This document shows, piece after piece, positions 18,570 through 27,945 of a stretch of 64,000 nucleotides of DNA. The notes below the pieces were generated by a model that was given only the letters and a program-made list of their open reading frames with translations, did no database searches and had not been told where the DNA came from. Within the stretch, counting starts at the first letter, position 1; the number at the start of each line of letters is the position of its first letter. The translations under genes and the position numbers were made by a program. The DNA is from Candidatus Eisenbergiella merdavium (GTDB taxonomy: Bacteria > Bacillota > Clostridia > Lachnospirales > Lachnospiraceae), in the NCBI GenBank assembly GCA_019119595.1, contig DWWS01000049.1, positions 1 through 64,000 on the forward strand. The letters are read 5' to 3'.

Positions 18570-20918
18570 TCAGCCTTCCTCCAGACCGAAAAACAGTCCC
18601 GCATTCTCATACTGATTGGCGGCGCTTCCGGTGAAGCTCAGCCGCACCTCGTTTTCCCCTTCCTGCAGGAAGGAGCCGATCTCGAACAGGTGAGGGCCGA
18701 AGAAGCTTACCCCGGCTTCCTTCCCGTTGCACAGGCATTCCGCCATCTCCTCGCCTCTTGCCAGAAAACGCCCGTTTTCCGTCACGCTCTCCAAACTCTC
18801 CAGTGTGAAACGATAAACGTATACGGCCCGGTTCTCTCCTTTCTCCTCCAACCGGAAGCGTCCCGTCCAGTCCTCCGGCCAGAATGCTTCCGCCCCGCAG
18901 GCTTCGTCCCAATCGGCCGCTTCCCCGTCAGCCGCCGCAAGGAGGACATGGCAGGGCGGAAGGAACAGGGAAAATGTCGTTCCCCGTTCCGTCAGGCGCA
19001 CGCTTTTCTTCTCCGTCTTCCCGCTCCACAGATCCACAAACACAAGGCCGGTGCGCCGGGGTATGGAAACCTCCGTCCGGATCGTCTCCTGTCCTTCGTT
19101 GCTGAACAGGTACAGCTCCGTTCCCCATTTATGCAGACAGACCGCCCGGAGCCCCGGACAGGCACTTTCGGTCAGGACACTGCGGAAGCCATATTCTGCC
19201 GGGGAAGCGCAGGATTCGTCCGAAGAGGTGCCGCACGCATTCGAAGAGCCGCCGGAGGCATTCGCAGTCTCCTCCGGAGCTTCCCGTATACCAACGCCGT
19301 CTCCTATGAGCTCTCCGGCCGAACGCGCAATGCGCACGCCGGAAAATCCGGGAAGTCTTTTTTCCAGAGTTCTTTCCAGGACCCTTTCCAGCTCCTTTTC
19401 CGAATTTCTTTCCTGCTCCCTTTTTCCTTCCTCCGCGACGCCGTCGGGGATGAGAAGCGCGTCATAAGCATGCTCCCGGATGTACAGGCGGCCCTCCCGG
19501 ACGCTTCCGCCCTCCAAAAGCGCCTCGGGCAGATAGTCAAATTCCACCTGATTTTCATACAGGCAGGCGATCTCCCTGTACGGCACCCGGTTGTTGTCGC
19601 AGAGCACCGCGATACGGGCGCTGTTGTCCGAATCCGTCATCAAGAAGGAAAGGCGCTTGATATAATCGGAAATCCGGCGGTAATGGGGCCACCAGATGTT
19701 GTTCGGCCCCACATCCGGCGGCCGCTCCTCCTTCCGCTTTCCGTCCGTGCTGTAATAAAAGGCATGGGGAACCAGAAGGTTCACCCCTCTGACGGAAAGC
19801 CAGTTGATATACCAGACCATATCCCGTCCGGTAAAATGCCACTCATATGGCTTCCTGCTGCATACGCCGAAGCACTCGTTCGCGTTCCTGCGCCGTCCCA
19901 GATGCTTCGCGATATCCGCGCACAGCTTGGCCTGCACCGAATCCGGCTCCAGAAGTCCCCCGGTTTCCGGGGACACCCGGCGCATGATCAGATCCTGTCC
20001 GGGAATCTGGAAATACAGCTCCTCCTCCACGTCGTCGCTTGCCTCCGGGTGCCCCATGAGCGCGATGCCGTGGGCCTCGCACCAGCGGGAAAGAGGGGCG
20101 TAGAAGGTTTCCCGCAGGTGCTTTTTGATCAGCCTGTGGTAGAGGTCCGTGGTCGCGTTCCTTTCTCCGGTAAAAAGCGCCTCAAGCTCCTCCAGCCTTC
20201 CGCCGCCCTCCGAAAGCTCCCGTTCCAGCCCCGGCACCCACTCCCGGTACGCCCCGGCGTTCCTTCCCAGGGCGCAGGGTTCGTCGGTGAAAAAGGCAAT
20301 CACGGTGGTGCCGAAATACTCCTTCAGATTTTCATAATAGCGGTCATGTGTCAGCCGGATGAACAGCTCCACAGCGTCCGGATTCAGGATATCCGCCGAC
20401 CCTGGCGCTCCCGCCTCCCCGTCGTCCTCTCCGAAATGGATGCCCCTTATGGTTCCTCCGGTAAAGCCGTACACCAGATATTTCCCGGAGGGAAGCCGTG
20501 TGATCACCTCGCCCGTTTCCGGGCGCTCCGAAAGGGTGATCCCCTTAGAGGCGTATTCCGGGTTTTCGGCGACCACCATCCCGTGAGCGGAGCCGGATGG
20601 ATACATTCCCTCGTCATACAGGACGATCTTCATTCCAAGCCCGTCCGCGCACCTTACGATGAACCGCACCGCCTGAAAATAATCCTCCGACAGATAGGCA
20701 AGCTCCTGCGGGATTCCGATCCTGGGATGCAGCACAATGGCGTCAACCCCCTTTTCTTTGTAATCCGCAAGCTGTTTTCTGATCCTTTCCTCATCCGGCC
20801 TGTCATTGAAAAACCAGAACGGAACGGGCGTAAACTCCTCCGGCGGAGTCTCAAGCTGCGAAAGCAGCTTAGGAAGATCCGCCCTGAGCGGTGTCCTCTG
20901 CTCTTTGATTTCTTTCAT
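18570..20918 (-). CDS. Glycosyl hydrolase, alpha-L-rhamnosidase (GH106)-like
   Basis: 782 residues from the ATG at 20918 (MKEIKEQRT); a TTG frame start 15 codons upstream has no ribosome site. The N-terminus (PVPFWFFNDRPDEERIRKQLADYKEKGVDAIVLHPRIG) and LYDEGMYPSGSAHG match the barrel of large GH106-like or uncharacterised glycosyl hydrolases. Candidate catalytic acids include TDEPCA and GHPEASDD. The C-terminal ~150 residues look like a GH2-type sugar-binding jelly roll. It has no signal peptide. A linker around residues 490-600 is rich in Glu/Arg and then Ser/Ala. It is in operon with GH2, suggesting joint breakdown of rhamnose- and galactose-containing pectin fragments. Specificity is uncertain. 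Confidence 0.7.
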   Translation of the reverse strand: MKEIKEQRTPLRADLPKLLSQLETPPEEFTPVPFWFFNDRPDEERIRKQLADYKEKGVDAIVLHPRIGIPQELAYLSEDYFQAVRFIVRCADGLGMKIVLYDEGMYPSGSAHGMVVAENPEYASKGITLSERPETGEVITRLPSGKYLVYGFTGGTIRGIHFGEDDGEAGAPGSADILNPDAVELFIRLTHDRYYENLKEYFGTTVIAFFTDEPCALGRNAGAYREWVPGLERELSEGGGRLEELEALFTGERNATTDLYHRLIKKHLRETFYAPLSRWCEAHGIALMGHPEASDDVEEELYFQIPGQDLIMRRVSPETGGLLEPDSVQAKLCADIAKHLGRRRNANECFGVCSRKPYEWHFTGRDMVWYINWLSVRGVNLLVPHAFYYSTDGKRKEERPPDVGPNNIWWPHYRRISDYIKRLSFLMTDSDNSARIAVLCDNNRVPYREIACLYENQVEFDYLPEALLEGGSVREGRLYIREHAYDALLIPDGVAEEGKREQERNSEKELERVLERTLEKRLPGFSGVRIARSAGELIGDGVGIREAPEETANASGGSSNACGTSSDESCASPAEYGFRSVLTESACPGLRAVCLHKWGTELYLFSNEGQETIRTEVSIPRRTGLVFVDLWSGKTEKKSVRLTERGTTFSLFLPPCHVLLAAADGEAADWDEACGAEAFWPEDWTGRFRLEEKGENRAVYVYRFTLESLESVTENGRFLARGEEMAECLCNGKEAGVSFFGPHLFEIGSFLQEGENEVRLSFTGSAANQYENAGLFFGLEEG

Positions 20919-21214
20919 TCCTTGCTCCCATCTGCGCGCCTTTGCGCGCGTAAGCGCGTACAAATCAGGGAAAGGGAAAGCGTTTTTTCCGCTTTTATCC
21001 CCATATCAAAGTGTTGCATATCCTGATTTCTGTCCTTTGCTGCCTATTTTACTCCGGCCGGGCAGGATTGTCGAGCAGAATTGTAAGTACTTTCATTTTT
21101 TCTGAAGGGCATCCGCCCGAATTCGGACAGCCCGGACCCGGACGGATGAGGGGAATGGGACTTCCCCGCCCGCGCATAGACTGTAGCAACAGACAGTTCC
21201 GGGTATCAGCTTCT
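20919..21214. other. Intergenic region between divergent genes
   Basis: About 300 bases separate the rhamnosidase-like gene (minus) from the deacetylase (plus). It contains a GC-only palindrome, GCGCGC-CTTT-GCGCGC (20934-20949), close to the minus-strand start. I could not assign a convincing promoter for either gene. Confidence 0.4.
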
Positions 21215-22051
21215 ATGTGGAAAGATTTCGTTCATCTCATACAGTGCAAGATAAAGCGGCTTCGTGAAATGGAAAATTATCAGGCCGTCGTCCGCATGCA
21301 GCTCATCAAATCCGCCCTGTTCCTTTTCGGCGTCATCGTTTTTGTCAAATGCATCACCACCTTCGTTCCCGAGGCGGTCTCCGTTTCCAGCACCATCAAC
21401 GGGCGGGAGCTTCCCATCTACTGTGTGGAGACGCAGGAAAAAAAGGTGGCGCTCTCCTTCGACGCGGCCTGGGGAAATGAGGACACGGCAAAAATCCTGG
21501 ATATTCTCGCCAGGCACAACGTTCATGTCACCTTTTTCATGACGGGCGGCTGGGTGGAGTCCTATCCGGAGGATGTGAAGGCCATTCTGGAGGCGGGCCA
21601 CGATCTGGGAAACCACAGCGAGAACCACAAAAACATGAGCCAGCTTTCCAATGATGAAAAGCGTCAGGAGATCGTGAGCGTCCACCAGCGGGTAAAGGAG
21701 CTGACCGGCTACGACATGTTCCTGTTCCGTCCGCCCTTTGGAGACTATGACAACGATGTGATCCGCACCGCCTCCGAATGCGGCTACTATTCCATCCAGT
21801 GGGACGTGGATTCCCTGGACTGGAAGGATTACGGCGTTGACTCCATCATCTCCACGGTATGCAGCCACAAGCATCTGGGCTGCGGCTCCATCATTCTCTG
21901 CCACAACGGCGCGAAATTCACGGCAGAGGCGCTGGATGAAATGATCACGAACCTGAAGGGACAGGGCTATGAGATCGTACCCGTTTCCGAGCTGATCTAC
22001 CGGGACGGCTACCACATGAACGCAGAAGGGCGGCAGATCCGGGACAGCTGA
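21215..22051 (+). CDS. Polysaccharide deacetylase family protein (PdaB-like)
   Basis: A membrane-anchored carbohydrate esterase 4-type protein that removes N-acetyl groups from cell-wall glycan. I chose the ATG at 21215 (MWKDFVHLIQ), giving 278 residues; the reading frame is open upstream to 21011 but that extension looks unstructured, and 21269 is another possible start. A single membrane helix (LIKSALFLFGVIVFVKCITTF) is followed by the NodB domain. Motif 1 is SFDAAWGNED (PdaB-type, Ala in place of the second Asp), motif 2 GNHSENHKNM, motif 3 RPPFGDYDNDV. It is related to sporulation PdaB proteins. Confidence 0.85.
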   Translation: MWKDFVHLIQCKIKRLREMENYQAVVRMQLIKSALFLFGVIVFVKCITTFVPEAVSVSSTINGRELPIYCVETQEKKVALSFDAAWGNEDTAKILDILARHNVHVTFFMTGGWVESYPEDVKAILEAGHDLGNHSENHKNMSQLSNDEKRQEIVSVHQRVKELTGYDMFLFRPPFGDYDNDVIRTASECGYYSIQWDVDSLDWKDYGVDSIISTVCSHKHLGCGSIILCHNGAKFTAEALDEMITNLKGQGYEIVPVSELIYRDGYHMNAEGRQIRDS

Positions 22052-22143
22052 GCCTTCCGGACACATGAACCGGACGCCTCTTTTTTGACAAAAGGAACAA
22101 AAAAAGCCGCTTTTTTTCTCACCCTGAAAAGCGCCCGGAGGCA

Positions 22144-22172
22144 TTTCATTCCCCATTTTCCTGTACTATAAT
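22144..22172 (+). promoter_or_regulatory. Promoter of hppA
   Basis: TTTCAT (22144-22149), 17 bases, TATAAT (22167-22172). The first in-frame ATG of the frame (22171) lies inside the -10 box, which supports the downstream start at 22195 and a leader of only about 15 bases. Confidence 0.6.
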
Positions 22173-22194
22173 GGGACTTGAAAGGGGTGATTTT

Positions 22195-24282
22195 ATGGGA
22201 TCTTATATGCAGCCTGTTGTGATTCTGTCGTTTTCTGCCGTGGCAGCCGCTTTTGCCTTTGCCGTATATCTGTATTTCTGGGTAAAAAAACAGCCCTGTG
22301 AAAACAAACGGATCCTTGAGGTTTCCTCTTTGATCCGGGCGGGCGCGGACACCTTCATGAAAAGGGAATACGGCGTTCTCGCCAGATTTGCGGGGGCGGC
22401 GGCCGTCCTGATCTTCCTGCTCCTTCCGGAGCCCATATGGAACGGAAGGCTTTCGGATCACATCGCCGTCACCGCCGCCTATCTGGCCGGAACGGTTCTT
22501 TCCGCCATAGCCGGGAAGATCGGCATTCTCGTCGCCGCCTCCGCCAACGGACGGACGGCTGAGGGCGCGGGGAAAAATCTGAAGACCGCGTTTCTGATCG
22601 GCTTCCGCGGCGGCTCCGTCATGGGCCTTGCGGTGCTGGGCTTCAGCCTGCTCGGCGTCATTGCCGTGCTTCTGATCACGGCGGACGCCACCATTCTGCT
22701 GGGCTTTTCCTTCGGAGCCAGCTCTCTGGCCCTGTTCGCCAAGGCGGGCGGCGGCATTTTCACCAAAACGGCGGACGTGGCCGCCGATCTGACCGGGAAG
22801 GTGGAGCTTGGCATCCCGGAGGACGATCCCCGCAATCCGGCGGTCATCGCGGACAATGTGGGAGACAACGTGGGGGACGTGGCCGGCATGGGCGCGGATC
22901 TGTTCGATTCCAATGTGGCGGCGATGGCCTCCGCCCTGGTCATGAGCCAGGCGCTGGACGGCGGGCTCGGCGCGAATACCGCCATGGTCTTCTGCTACGC
23001 GGCCCTGGGCCTGATCGCGTCCATCATCGGGATCGCCTGCGCCAGAGTGGGGAAAAAGGGGAATCCCACCGGAGCGCTGAACGCCTCCACCTATACCACC
23101 ACCGCCGTCTTTCTGGCGCTGACGGCCATTTTTACCTGTTTCTTTGAGGGCTTTCAATGGAGGATCTGGGGCGCTTCCGCAGTCGGCCTGATCGTCGGCG
23201 TGATCATCGGCATCACCACGGACTATTTTACGGACGATTCCAAACCCATCGTAAAAAGGGTGGCCCACGCTTCCCGCTCCGGCTCCGCCTTCACCATTCT
23301 TTCCGGCGTTTCCTACGGCTTCATTTCCGCGCTTCCCGCCATGGCCGGCATCGCTGTTTCCGCCCTCTGCGCCTGGCTGCTCTGCGCTCCCCTGGGCGAG
23401 GGCTACGCGCTTTTCGGCATCGCAATGGCGGCTGTGGGCATGCTTTCCATCGTGGGCATGATCATCAGCAACGACGCCTACGGCCCCATTGTGGACAACG
23501 CCAGAGGGCTTGCGGAAATGGGCGGTCTCGGGGAGGAGACCATCCGCATCGCGGATGAGCTTGACAGCGCGGGAAATACCGTCAAGGCCGTCACCAAGGG
23601 CTTTGCCATCGGCGCTGCGGGCCTGACCGTCATTTCCCTGCTGGGCGCATACATGTCCGAGGTCAACGAATCGCTGTCCGCCCTGGGAAAGGAGCTGCTC
23701 ACCGGCTTCGACATCATGGATCCCACCGTATTCTTCGGGATCCTCATCGGCGCTTCCATCCCCGCCGTATTTTCCGCCATGCTGATCCTTGGCGTGGATA
23801 AAAACGCCCAGCGCATGGTGGAGGAGATCCGCCGCCAGTTCCGGGAGATCAGGGGGCTGAAGGAGGGAAAAGAGGGCGTTAAGCCCGACTATGATACCTG
23901 CATCGGCATCGCGACGGACGGCGCCCTGAAGGAGCTGATCCCGGCCGGACTCATGGCCATCGCCGCAACGGTACTGGTCGGCTTCATCGGAGGGCCCTCC
24001 GCCATCGGCGGCTTCCTTCTGGGCAACATCGTCAGCGGCCTTCTGCTGGCCCTGTTCATGTCCAACGCGGGCGGCCTTTGGGACAATGCCAAGAAATATG
24101 TGGAAGCGGGCAACGAGGGAGGAAAGGGCTCAGACGCGCACAAGGCCGCCGTCACCGGCGATACCGTGGGCGATCCCTTCAAGGATACGGCAGGCCCCTC
24201 CATCAACACCCAGATCACCGTGGTGTCCCTGGCTGCCTCCCTTCTTTCCGGCCTGTTCGCGGCGTTCTCGCTGTTCGGCTGA
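22195..24282 (+). CDS. hppA: Membrane-bound proton-pumping pyrophosphatase
   Basis: Couples hydrolysis of pyrophosphate to ion pumping across the membrane, recovering energy from biosynthetic PPi. The 695-residue product starts at 22195 behind AAAGGGGTGA and has about 16 membrane segments. The signature DVAADLTGKVELGIPEDDPRNPAVIADNVGDNVGD region and the C-terminal GDTVGDPFKDTAGPSIN are complete. The segment GNTVKAVTKG has Lys where potassium-dependent enzymes carry Ala, which predicts a potassium-independent proton pump (established correlation, applied here by eye). It is a single-gene unit with its own promoter and terminator. Confidence 0.95.
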   Translation: MGSYMQPVVILSFSAVAAAFAFAVYLYFWVKKQPCENKRILEVSSLIRAGADTFMKREYGVLARFAGAAAVLIFLLLPEPIWNGRLSDHIAVTAAYLAGTVLSAIAGKIGILVAASANGRTAEGAGKNLKTAFLIGFRGGSVMGLAVLGFSLLGVIAVLLITADATILLGFSFGASSLALFAKAGGGIFTKTADVAADLTGKVELGIPEDDPRNPAVIADNVGDNVGDVAGMGADLFDSNVAAMASALVMSQALDGGLGANTAMVFCYAALGLIASIIGIACARVGKKGNPTGALNASTYTTTAVFLALTAIFTCFFEGFQWRIWGASAVGLIVGVIIGITTDYFTDDSKPIVKRVAHASRSGSAFTILSGVSYGFISALPAMAGIAVSALCAWLLCAPLGEGYALFGIAMAAVGMLSIVGMIISNDAYGPIVDNARGLAEMGGLGEETIRIADELDSAGNTVKAVTKGFAIGAAGLTVISLLGAYMSEVNESLSALGKELLTGFDIMDPTVFFGILIGASIPAVFSAMLILGVDKNAQRMVEEIRRQFREIRGLKEGKEGVKPDYDTCIGIATDGALKELIPAGLMAIAATVLVGFIGGPSAIGGFLLGNIVSGLLLALFMSNAGGLWDNAKKYVEAGNEGGKGSDAHKAAVTGDTVGDPFKDTAGPSINTQITVVSLAASLLSGLFAAFSLFG

Positions 24283-24314
24283 GTGTTGGAACGAAACAAT
24301 ATGACATTCGGAAA

Positions 24315-24350
24315 AACCGGGTGCGGCATCATGCGGCATCCGGTTTTTTT
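24315..24350. terminator. Rho-independent terminator after hppA (bidirectional)
   Basis: AACCGGGTGC pairs with GCATCCGGTT (one G-T pair) and is followed by seven T on the plus strand; an A-run before it gives T residues for the minus-strand GH13 operon that ends at 24371. Confidence 0.8.
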
Positions 24351-24370
24351 CGTTTCTGTCATTTTTCTTT

Positions 24371-26206
24371 TTATCCCTTTACCATCCACCGGTACTGCCA
24401 GGGGCCCATCGGCACTGCGGAGGGTTCCAGGATCTCACCGGTAAAAAGATCTCTGTATTCCCCGGAAAGCGTTGGCAGATGAACCTGCTGCCACTGGCCG
24501 GAAAAGTTGGAAAGGCAGACAAGTTCCCTTTCCTCTCTGGTACGCCGGATGGCGAATACCTTCGGCGTGAGCGTATCCCAGGTGGTCACCCGCGCGCCCG
24601 GGCCGAAGCAGGCTTCCTGCCTGCGAAGCTCCTCCATGTGCTTCAGTCCCTCCCAGATCTCATACTGCACGGTGCCCTGGACGGTCCGCAGCGCGGCGTT
24701 TTCCCAGTTGAAGGGGCTTCTGTGCAGATATCTGCTGTCAGCGGCGGTGTCCGGATTTTCCTTGTAGCCATAATCATTCACCTGGCCGATCTCATCCCCG
24801 CAGGAAAGCATGGCAAAGCCGTTCAGGCTCATACAGGCCGCGTGCATCATGAGATCTCTCTGTATCCCCTCCTCCACCTGCGCCCGGTCTCCCTCAAAGC
24901 CGCCCTTTTCGATCCCGCACAGGCTGGCCGTGGTCCCGCAGCTTCTTGCGTCCCGGCTGACAGGGTCATAGTTGTACAGCTCCCCTCTGGCAAAGCTTCC
25001 CGGGAAGGAGCCTTCAAAAAAGCGGTAGAGATACTCCTTGTGAAGCAGAGGATCGATGCCAAGACGCTTCTCCTCCTCCTCATCCAGCCCCCATCCGATA
25101 TCGTCATGGCAGCGCAGATAGTTGACGAAGAAGCAGTTATCCGGCAGGCTGTGGATCAGATCCATCTGATGCTTCAGCAGCCTGACATCCTGCGCGGCAA
25201 GCGCGGCCCAGAGATTGACCATTCCGGAGACGCCGTAGAGCATATGGCATTCCGGATGCTCCGGCGTACCAAAATAGGCGGGAAGCTCCTTCGGCGCCAT
25301 GACCACCTCTCCCTTCAGGATCACCGCAGGGCAGACCGTTTCCAGCACCATGCGCAGCATGCGCACGATCTTATGTACCTGCGGCAGATTGCGGCAGTTC
25401 GTCCCCAGCTCCTTCCAGATATAGGGAACCGCGTCGATCCGGAATATTTCCACCCCAAGATTTGCCAGAAACAGGATATTCGCGGTCATTTCGTTAAATA
25501 CCACCGGATTCTGATAATTCAGATCCCATTGATAGGGGTAAAAGGTGGTCAGCACATATTTCTGCATCTGCTCGCACCAGGTAAAATTGCCCGGCGCCGT
25601 CGCGGGAAACACCTGGGGCATGGTCTGTTCAAAGCGGGACGGGATCTCATAGGTATCATAGCACTGATACCTGTCCTGATATTCCTTTTCCCCGGCCTTC
25701 GCCCGCATCGCCCATTCGTGCGTGTCCGCCGTATGATTCATCACCACGTCCAGGCAGAGGCTGATCCCCCTGCGGCGCAGCTTCCCCGTCAGCTCCGCAA
25801 GCTCCCGGTTGGTTCCGATCTCTCCGTCCACCGTGCGGAAATCCTCCACCGCATATCCGCCGTCATTATGGGGATGGGGCATTTTTAAAAGGGGCATCAG
25901 ATGCAGATAGGTGATCCCCTGCTCCGACAGATAATCCAGCTTTTCCATCAGTCCCTTCAGCCCTCCGGCAAACAGCTTCGGATACATGGTCATCCCCAGC
26001 ATCCGGCTCTCCCTGTACCAGTCCGGCCGCTCCTCCCGTTCCCGGTCCAACGCCTTCAGCGCCGCAGACCGCTTCGTATGGTATTCCTTCATCAGTTCCA
26101 AAAGCTGTTCATAGCGCTCTCCGTCATGGTAAAGCTCCTCGTAAATGTTTTTCAGCTCCGCGCCGCAGCGCTCAAGACGCTCTGTAAAGATCCCTGTCCG
26201 TGCCAT
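24371..26206 (-). CDS. Alpha-amylase family (GH13) enzyme, amylosucrase-like
   Basis: 611 residues with the amylosucrase-type layout: an N-terminal helical domain (residues 1-90), then a barrel with MYPKLFAGGLKGLMEKLDYLSEQGITYLHLMPLLK, DVVMNHTADTHEWA, EIFRIDAV (nucleophile Asp), LKGEVV (acid/base Glu) and LRCHDDIGW (transition-state Asp). It closely follows subfamily GH13_4, which includes amylosucrase and sucrose hydrolases. It is cytoplasmic. Its start is two bases after the histidine kinase stop codon, so it is the last gene of the two-component operon, an unusual place for an enzyme. Sucrose released from raffinose by alpha-galactosidase would be a sensible substrate (inference). Confidence 0.85.
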   Translation of the reverse strand: MARTGIFTERLERCGAELKNIYEELYHDGERYEQLLELMKEYHTKRSAALKALDREREERPDWYRESRMLGMTMYPKLFAGGLKGLMEKLDYLSEQGITYLHLMPLLKMPHPHNDGGYAVEDFRTVDGEIGTNRELAELTGKLRRRGISLCLDVVMNHTADTHEWAMRAKAGEKEYQDRYQCYDTYEIPSRFEQTMPQVFPATAPGNFTWCEQMQKYVLTTFYPYQWDLNYQNPVVFNEMTANILFLANLGVEIFRIDAVPYIWKELGTNCRNLPQVHKIVRMLRMVLETVCPAVILKGEVVMAPKELPAYFGTPEHPECHMLYGVSGMVNLWAALAAQDVRLLKHQMDLIHSLPDNCFFVNYLRCHDDIGWGLDEEEEKRLGIDPLLHKEYLYRFFEGSFPGSFARGELYNYDPVSRDARSCGTTASLCGIEKGGFEGDRAQVEEGIQRDLMMHAACMSLNGFAMLSCGDEIGQVNDYGYKENPDTAADSRYLHRSPFNWENAALRTVQGTVQYEIWEGLKHMEELRRQEACFGPGARVTTWDTLTPKVFAIRRTREERELVCLSNFSGQWQQVHLPTLSGEYRDLFTGEILEPSAVPMGPWQYRWMVKG

Positions 26207-26208
26207 AT

Positions 26209-27945
26209 TTATCCTTTCCTTTCTTTTATGCTCTCATCCGCTTCCTTCACCGGAATGCAGAAGGTTACCATTGTGCTCTCTCCCTGAATGCTCTGGATAT
26301 TCAGTCCGTAATCCTCCCCATAGGTCAGCTTCAGCCTTTCGTTCACGTTTTTCAGGCCATATCCGCCGGAATCCGTCAACAGAAGGGTGGGAAGCTTTTC
26401 AGCCGGAATCCCCGCCCCGTTATCCAGGATCGTGAAGCGCAGCTGATCCATCACCCGGGAAACTGCCAGGAACAGCCTGCCCTTCTTCGGCTTGTTCGGA
26501 AGGATCCCATGAACCAGCGCATTTTCCACAAGGGGCTGCAGAATGAGGTTGGGAAGCTGCATCTCGGGAAGCTCAGGCTCCACCTGCCAGGTCACATCGA
26601 ACAGCTCCTCATGCAGAAGCTTCTGGATCTCAAGATAAGACTTTACATTCTTCAGCTCATTTTCCAGCGTGGTCTCCGACCTTCCCTTATTCAGCGTCGT
26701 CCGGTAGAAAACGGACAGAAGCTGCGACATCCTGCTGATCTCCGGCTGTCCCGCGAGCAGGGCCCTGCTGTTGATCAGGGAAAGACAGTTGTACAAAAAA
26801 TGCGGATTGATCTGCGCCTGCAGAGCCTTCAGCTCCGCCTCCCTGAGCAGGATCTTATTCTGGTAATCCTCCCGGATCAGCCGGTTGAGCCGGTCAAGCA
26901 TCTCCTGAAAGCTGTTCGTCAGGTCTCCGATCTCATCCGGGCAGTCGTCCCGCACGTCCAGCTGAAGGTTTCCGTTCTTGACCTCCTGGATATGTCCGTA
27001 GAACAGATTGATGCGTTTCATGAACAGCCGTGCCCAGAACCCGCTTATCACCACGATCAGGATCAGACAGGTCAGGATGATCAGAACGATCACGGCGCTC
27101 ATTCTGGAAATCGGCTCCGCCAGGATGCGGGAAGGCTTTTCCAGAAGGATCTCCCAGTCCGCCAGCGTGGTCTCATCCGTCAGGGAATACCACTTTCCCT
27201 GCTCCCGCCTTCCGCCGTCCAGGGTGGGCGCGCTCCAGGAATACAGAAGCTGCCTGGCCGAAGCCACCTTTATCCTACTGTCGCTGGATACGTTTTCCAG
27301 CACCTGAAAGAAATATTCCGGCTCCAGGGTGATGCCGATGCAGTTTTCCGAATAGGACTGCACATATTTTTCATACGGCTCCGGAAGCCTCTGGATCACC
27401 TGCAGCGTTCCGTCCGCGTTCAGATACCAGGCAGGCATCGCCGTTATGGCCTCCGGCGTATACCAGGGCTGCTCTTCCAGATCGGAAATGGAGCGAAGCT
27501 GCTTTCCGTGCGTCAGATCGGACTGTGCGTTATAAACCGTGATCTGAACCACCTCGGGATGCAGCACATAGATGCTCTTCAAAAACACGTCGAATTCATA
27601 ATTCAGGAATTCATAAGTATCAATGCGCTGCGAGGCATCCTGAAACGGCGCACGAAACACCACCTCTGAGGAGCTCAGATAGGTGAGCAGCCCCTCATAT
27701 ACCCGGATCTGGGTATCGGTGGCAGCCACCGCCGTCTGGATCGCGGAATCCATCGCCCTGTATTCCTGCGTGTAGAGAAGACGGACCGTCTGATGGTAGC
27801 AGAAGATTCCCATCACGCTCAGCGGGAGCAGACCGGTAAGGAAGCAGATGATCCTCAGCTTTTCCCTGTATTTCAGACGCTGGAAGCGCTCCATCAGACG
27901 CTTTTGCAGCTCGCTCATCCCTCTATTTTTCAGCAGACTTTTCAT
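26209..27945 (-). CDS. Sensor histidine kinase, YesM-like
   Basis: 578 residues. Membrane helices at about 31-50 and 284-303 flank an extracellular sensor domain. A HAMP linker (305-358) leads to the His_kinase domain with the phospho-acceptor His382 (QINPHFLYN) and an ATPase domain (ILDNGAGIPAEKLP). It overlaps the response regulator gene by four bases (ATGA), so the pair is translationally coupled. YesMN-type systems usually control neighbouring oligosaccharide ABC importers; the divergent importer at 29684-33318 is the obvious target. Confidence 0.93.
   Translation of the reverse strand: MKSLLKNRGMSELQKRLMERFQRLKYREKLRIICFLTGLLPLSVMGIFCYHQTVRLLYTQEYRAMDSAIQTAVAATDTQIRVYEGLLTYLSSSEVVFRAPFQDASQRIDTYEFLNYEFDVFLKSIYVLHPEVVQITVYNAQSDLTHGKQLRSISDLEEQPWYTPEAITAMPAWYLNADGTLQVIQRLPEPYEKYVQSYSENCIGITLEPEYFFQVLENVSSDSRIKVASARQLLYSWSAPTLDGGRREQGKWYSLTDETTLADWEILLEKPSRILAEPISRMSAVIVLIILTCLILIVVISGFWARLFMKRINLFYGHIQEVKNGNLQLDVRDDCPDEIGDLTNSFQEMLDRLNRLIREDYQNKILLREAELKALQAQINPHFLYNCLSLINSRALLAGQPEISRMSQLLSVFYRTTLNKGRSETTLENELKNVKSYLEIQKLLHEELFDVTWQVEPELPEMQLPNLILQPLVENALVHGILPNKPKKGRLFLAVSRVMDQLRFTILDNGAGIPAEKLPTLLLTDSGGYGLKNVNERLKLTYGEDYGLNIQSIQGESTMVTFCIPVKEADESIKERKG

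Noticed and set aside
20934-20960. GCGCGC palindromes as a possible replication origin or attachment site
   Set aside because: Only two short GC arms beside a start codon; no DnaA boxes, AT-rich unwinding element or direct repeat partner nearby.
21011-21214. Upstream extension of the polysaccharide deacetylase
   Set aside because: The extra 68 residues are proline/glycine/arginine-rich without a signal peptide, and the known fold and membrane anchor begin after 21215.
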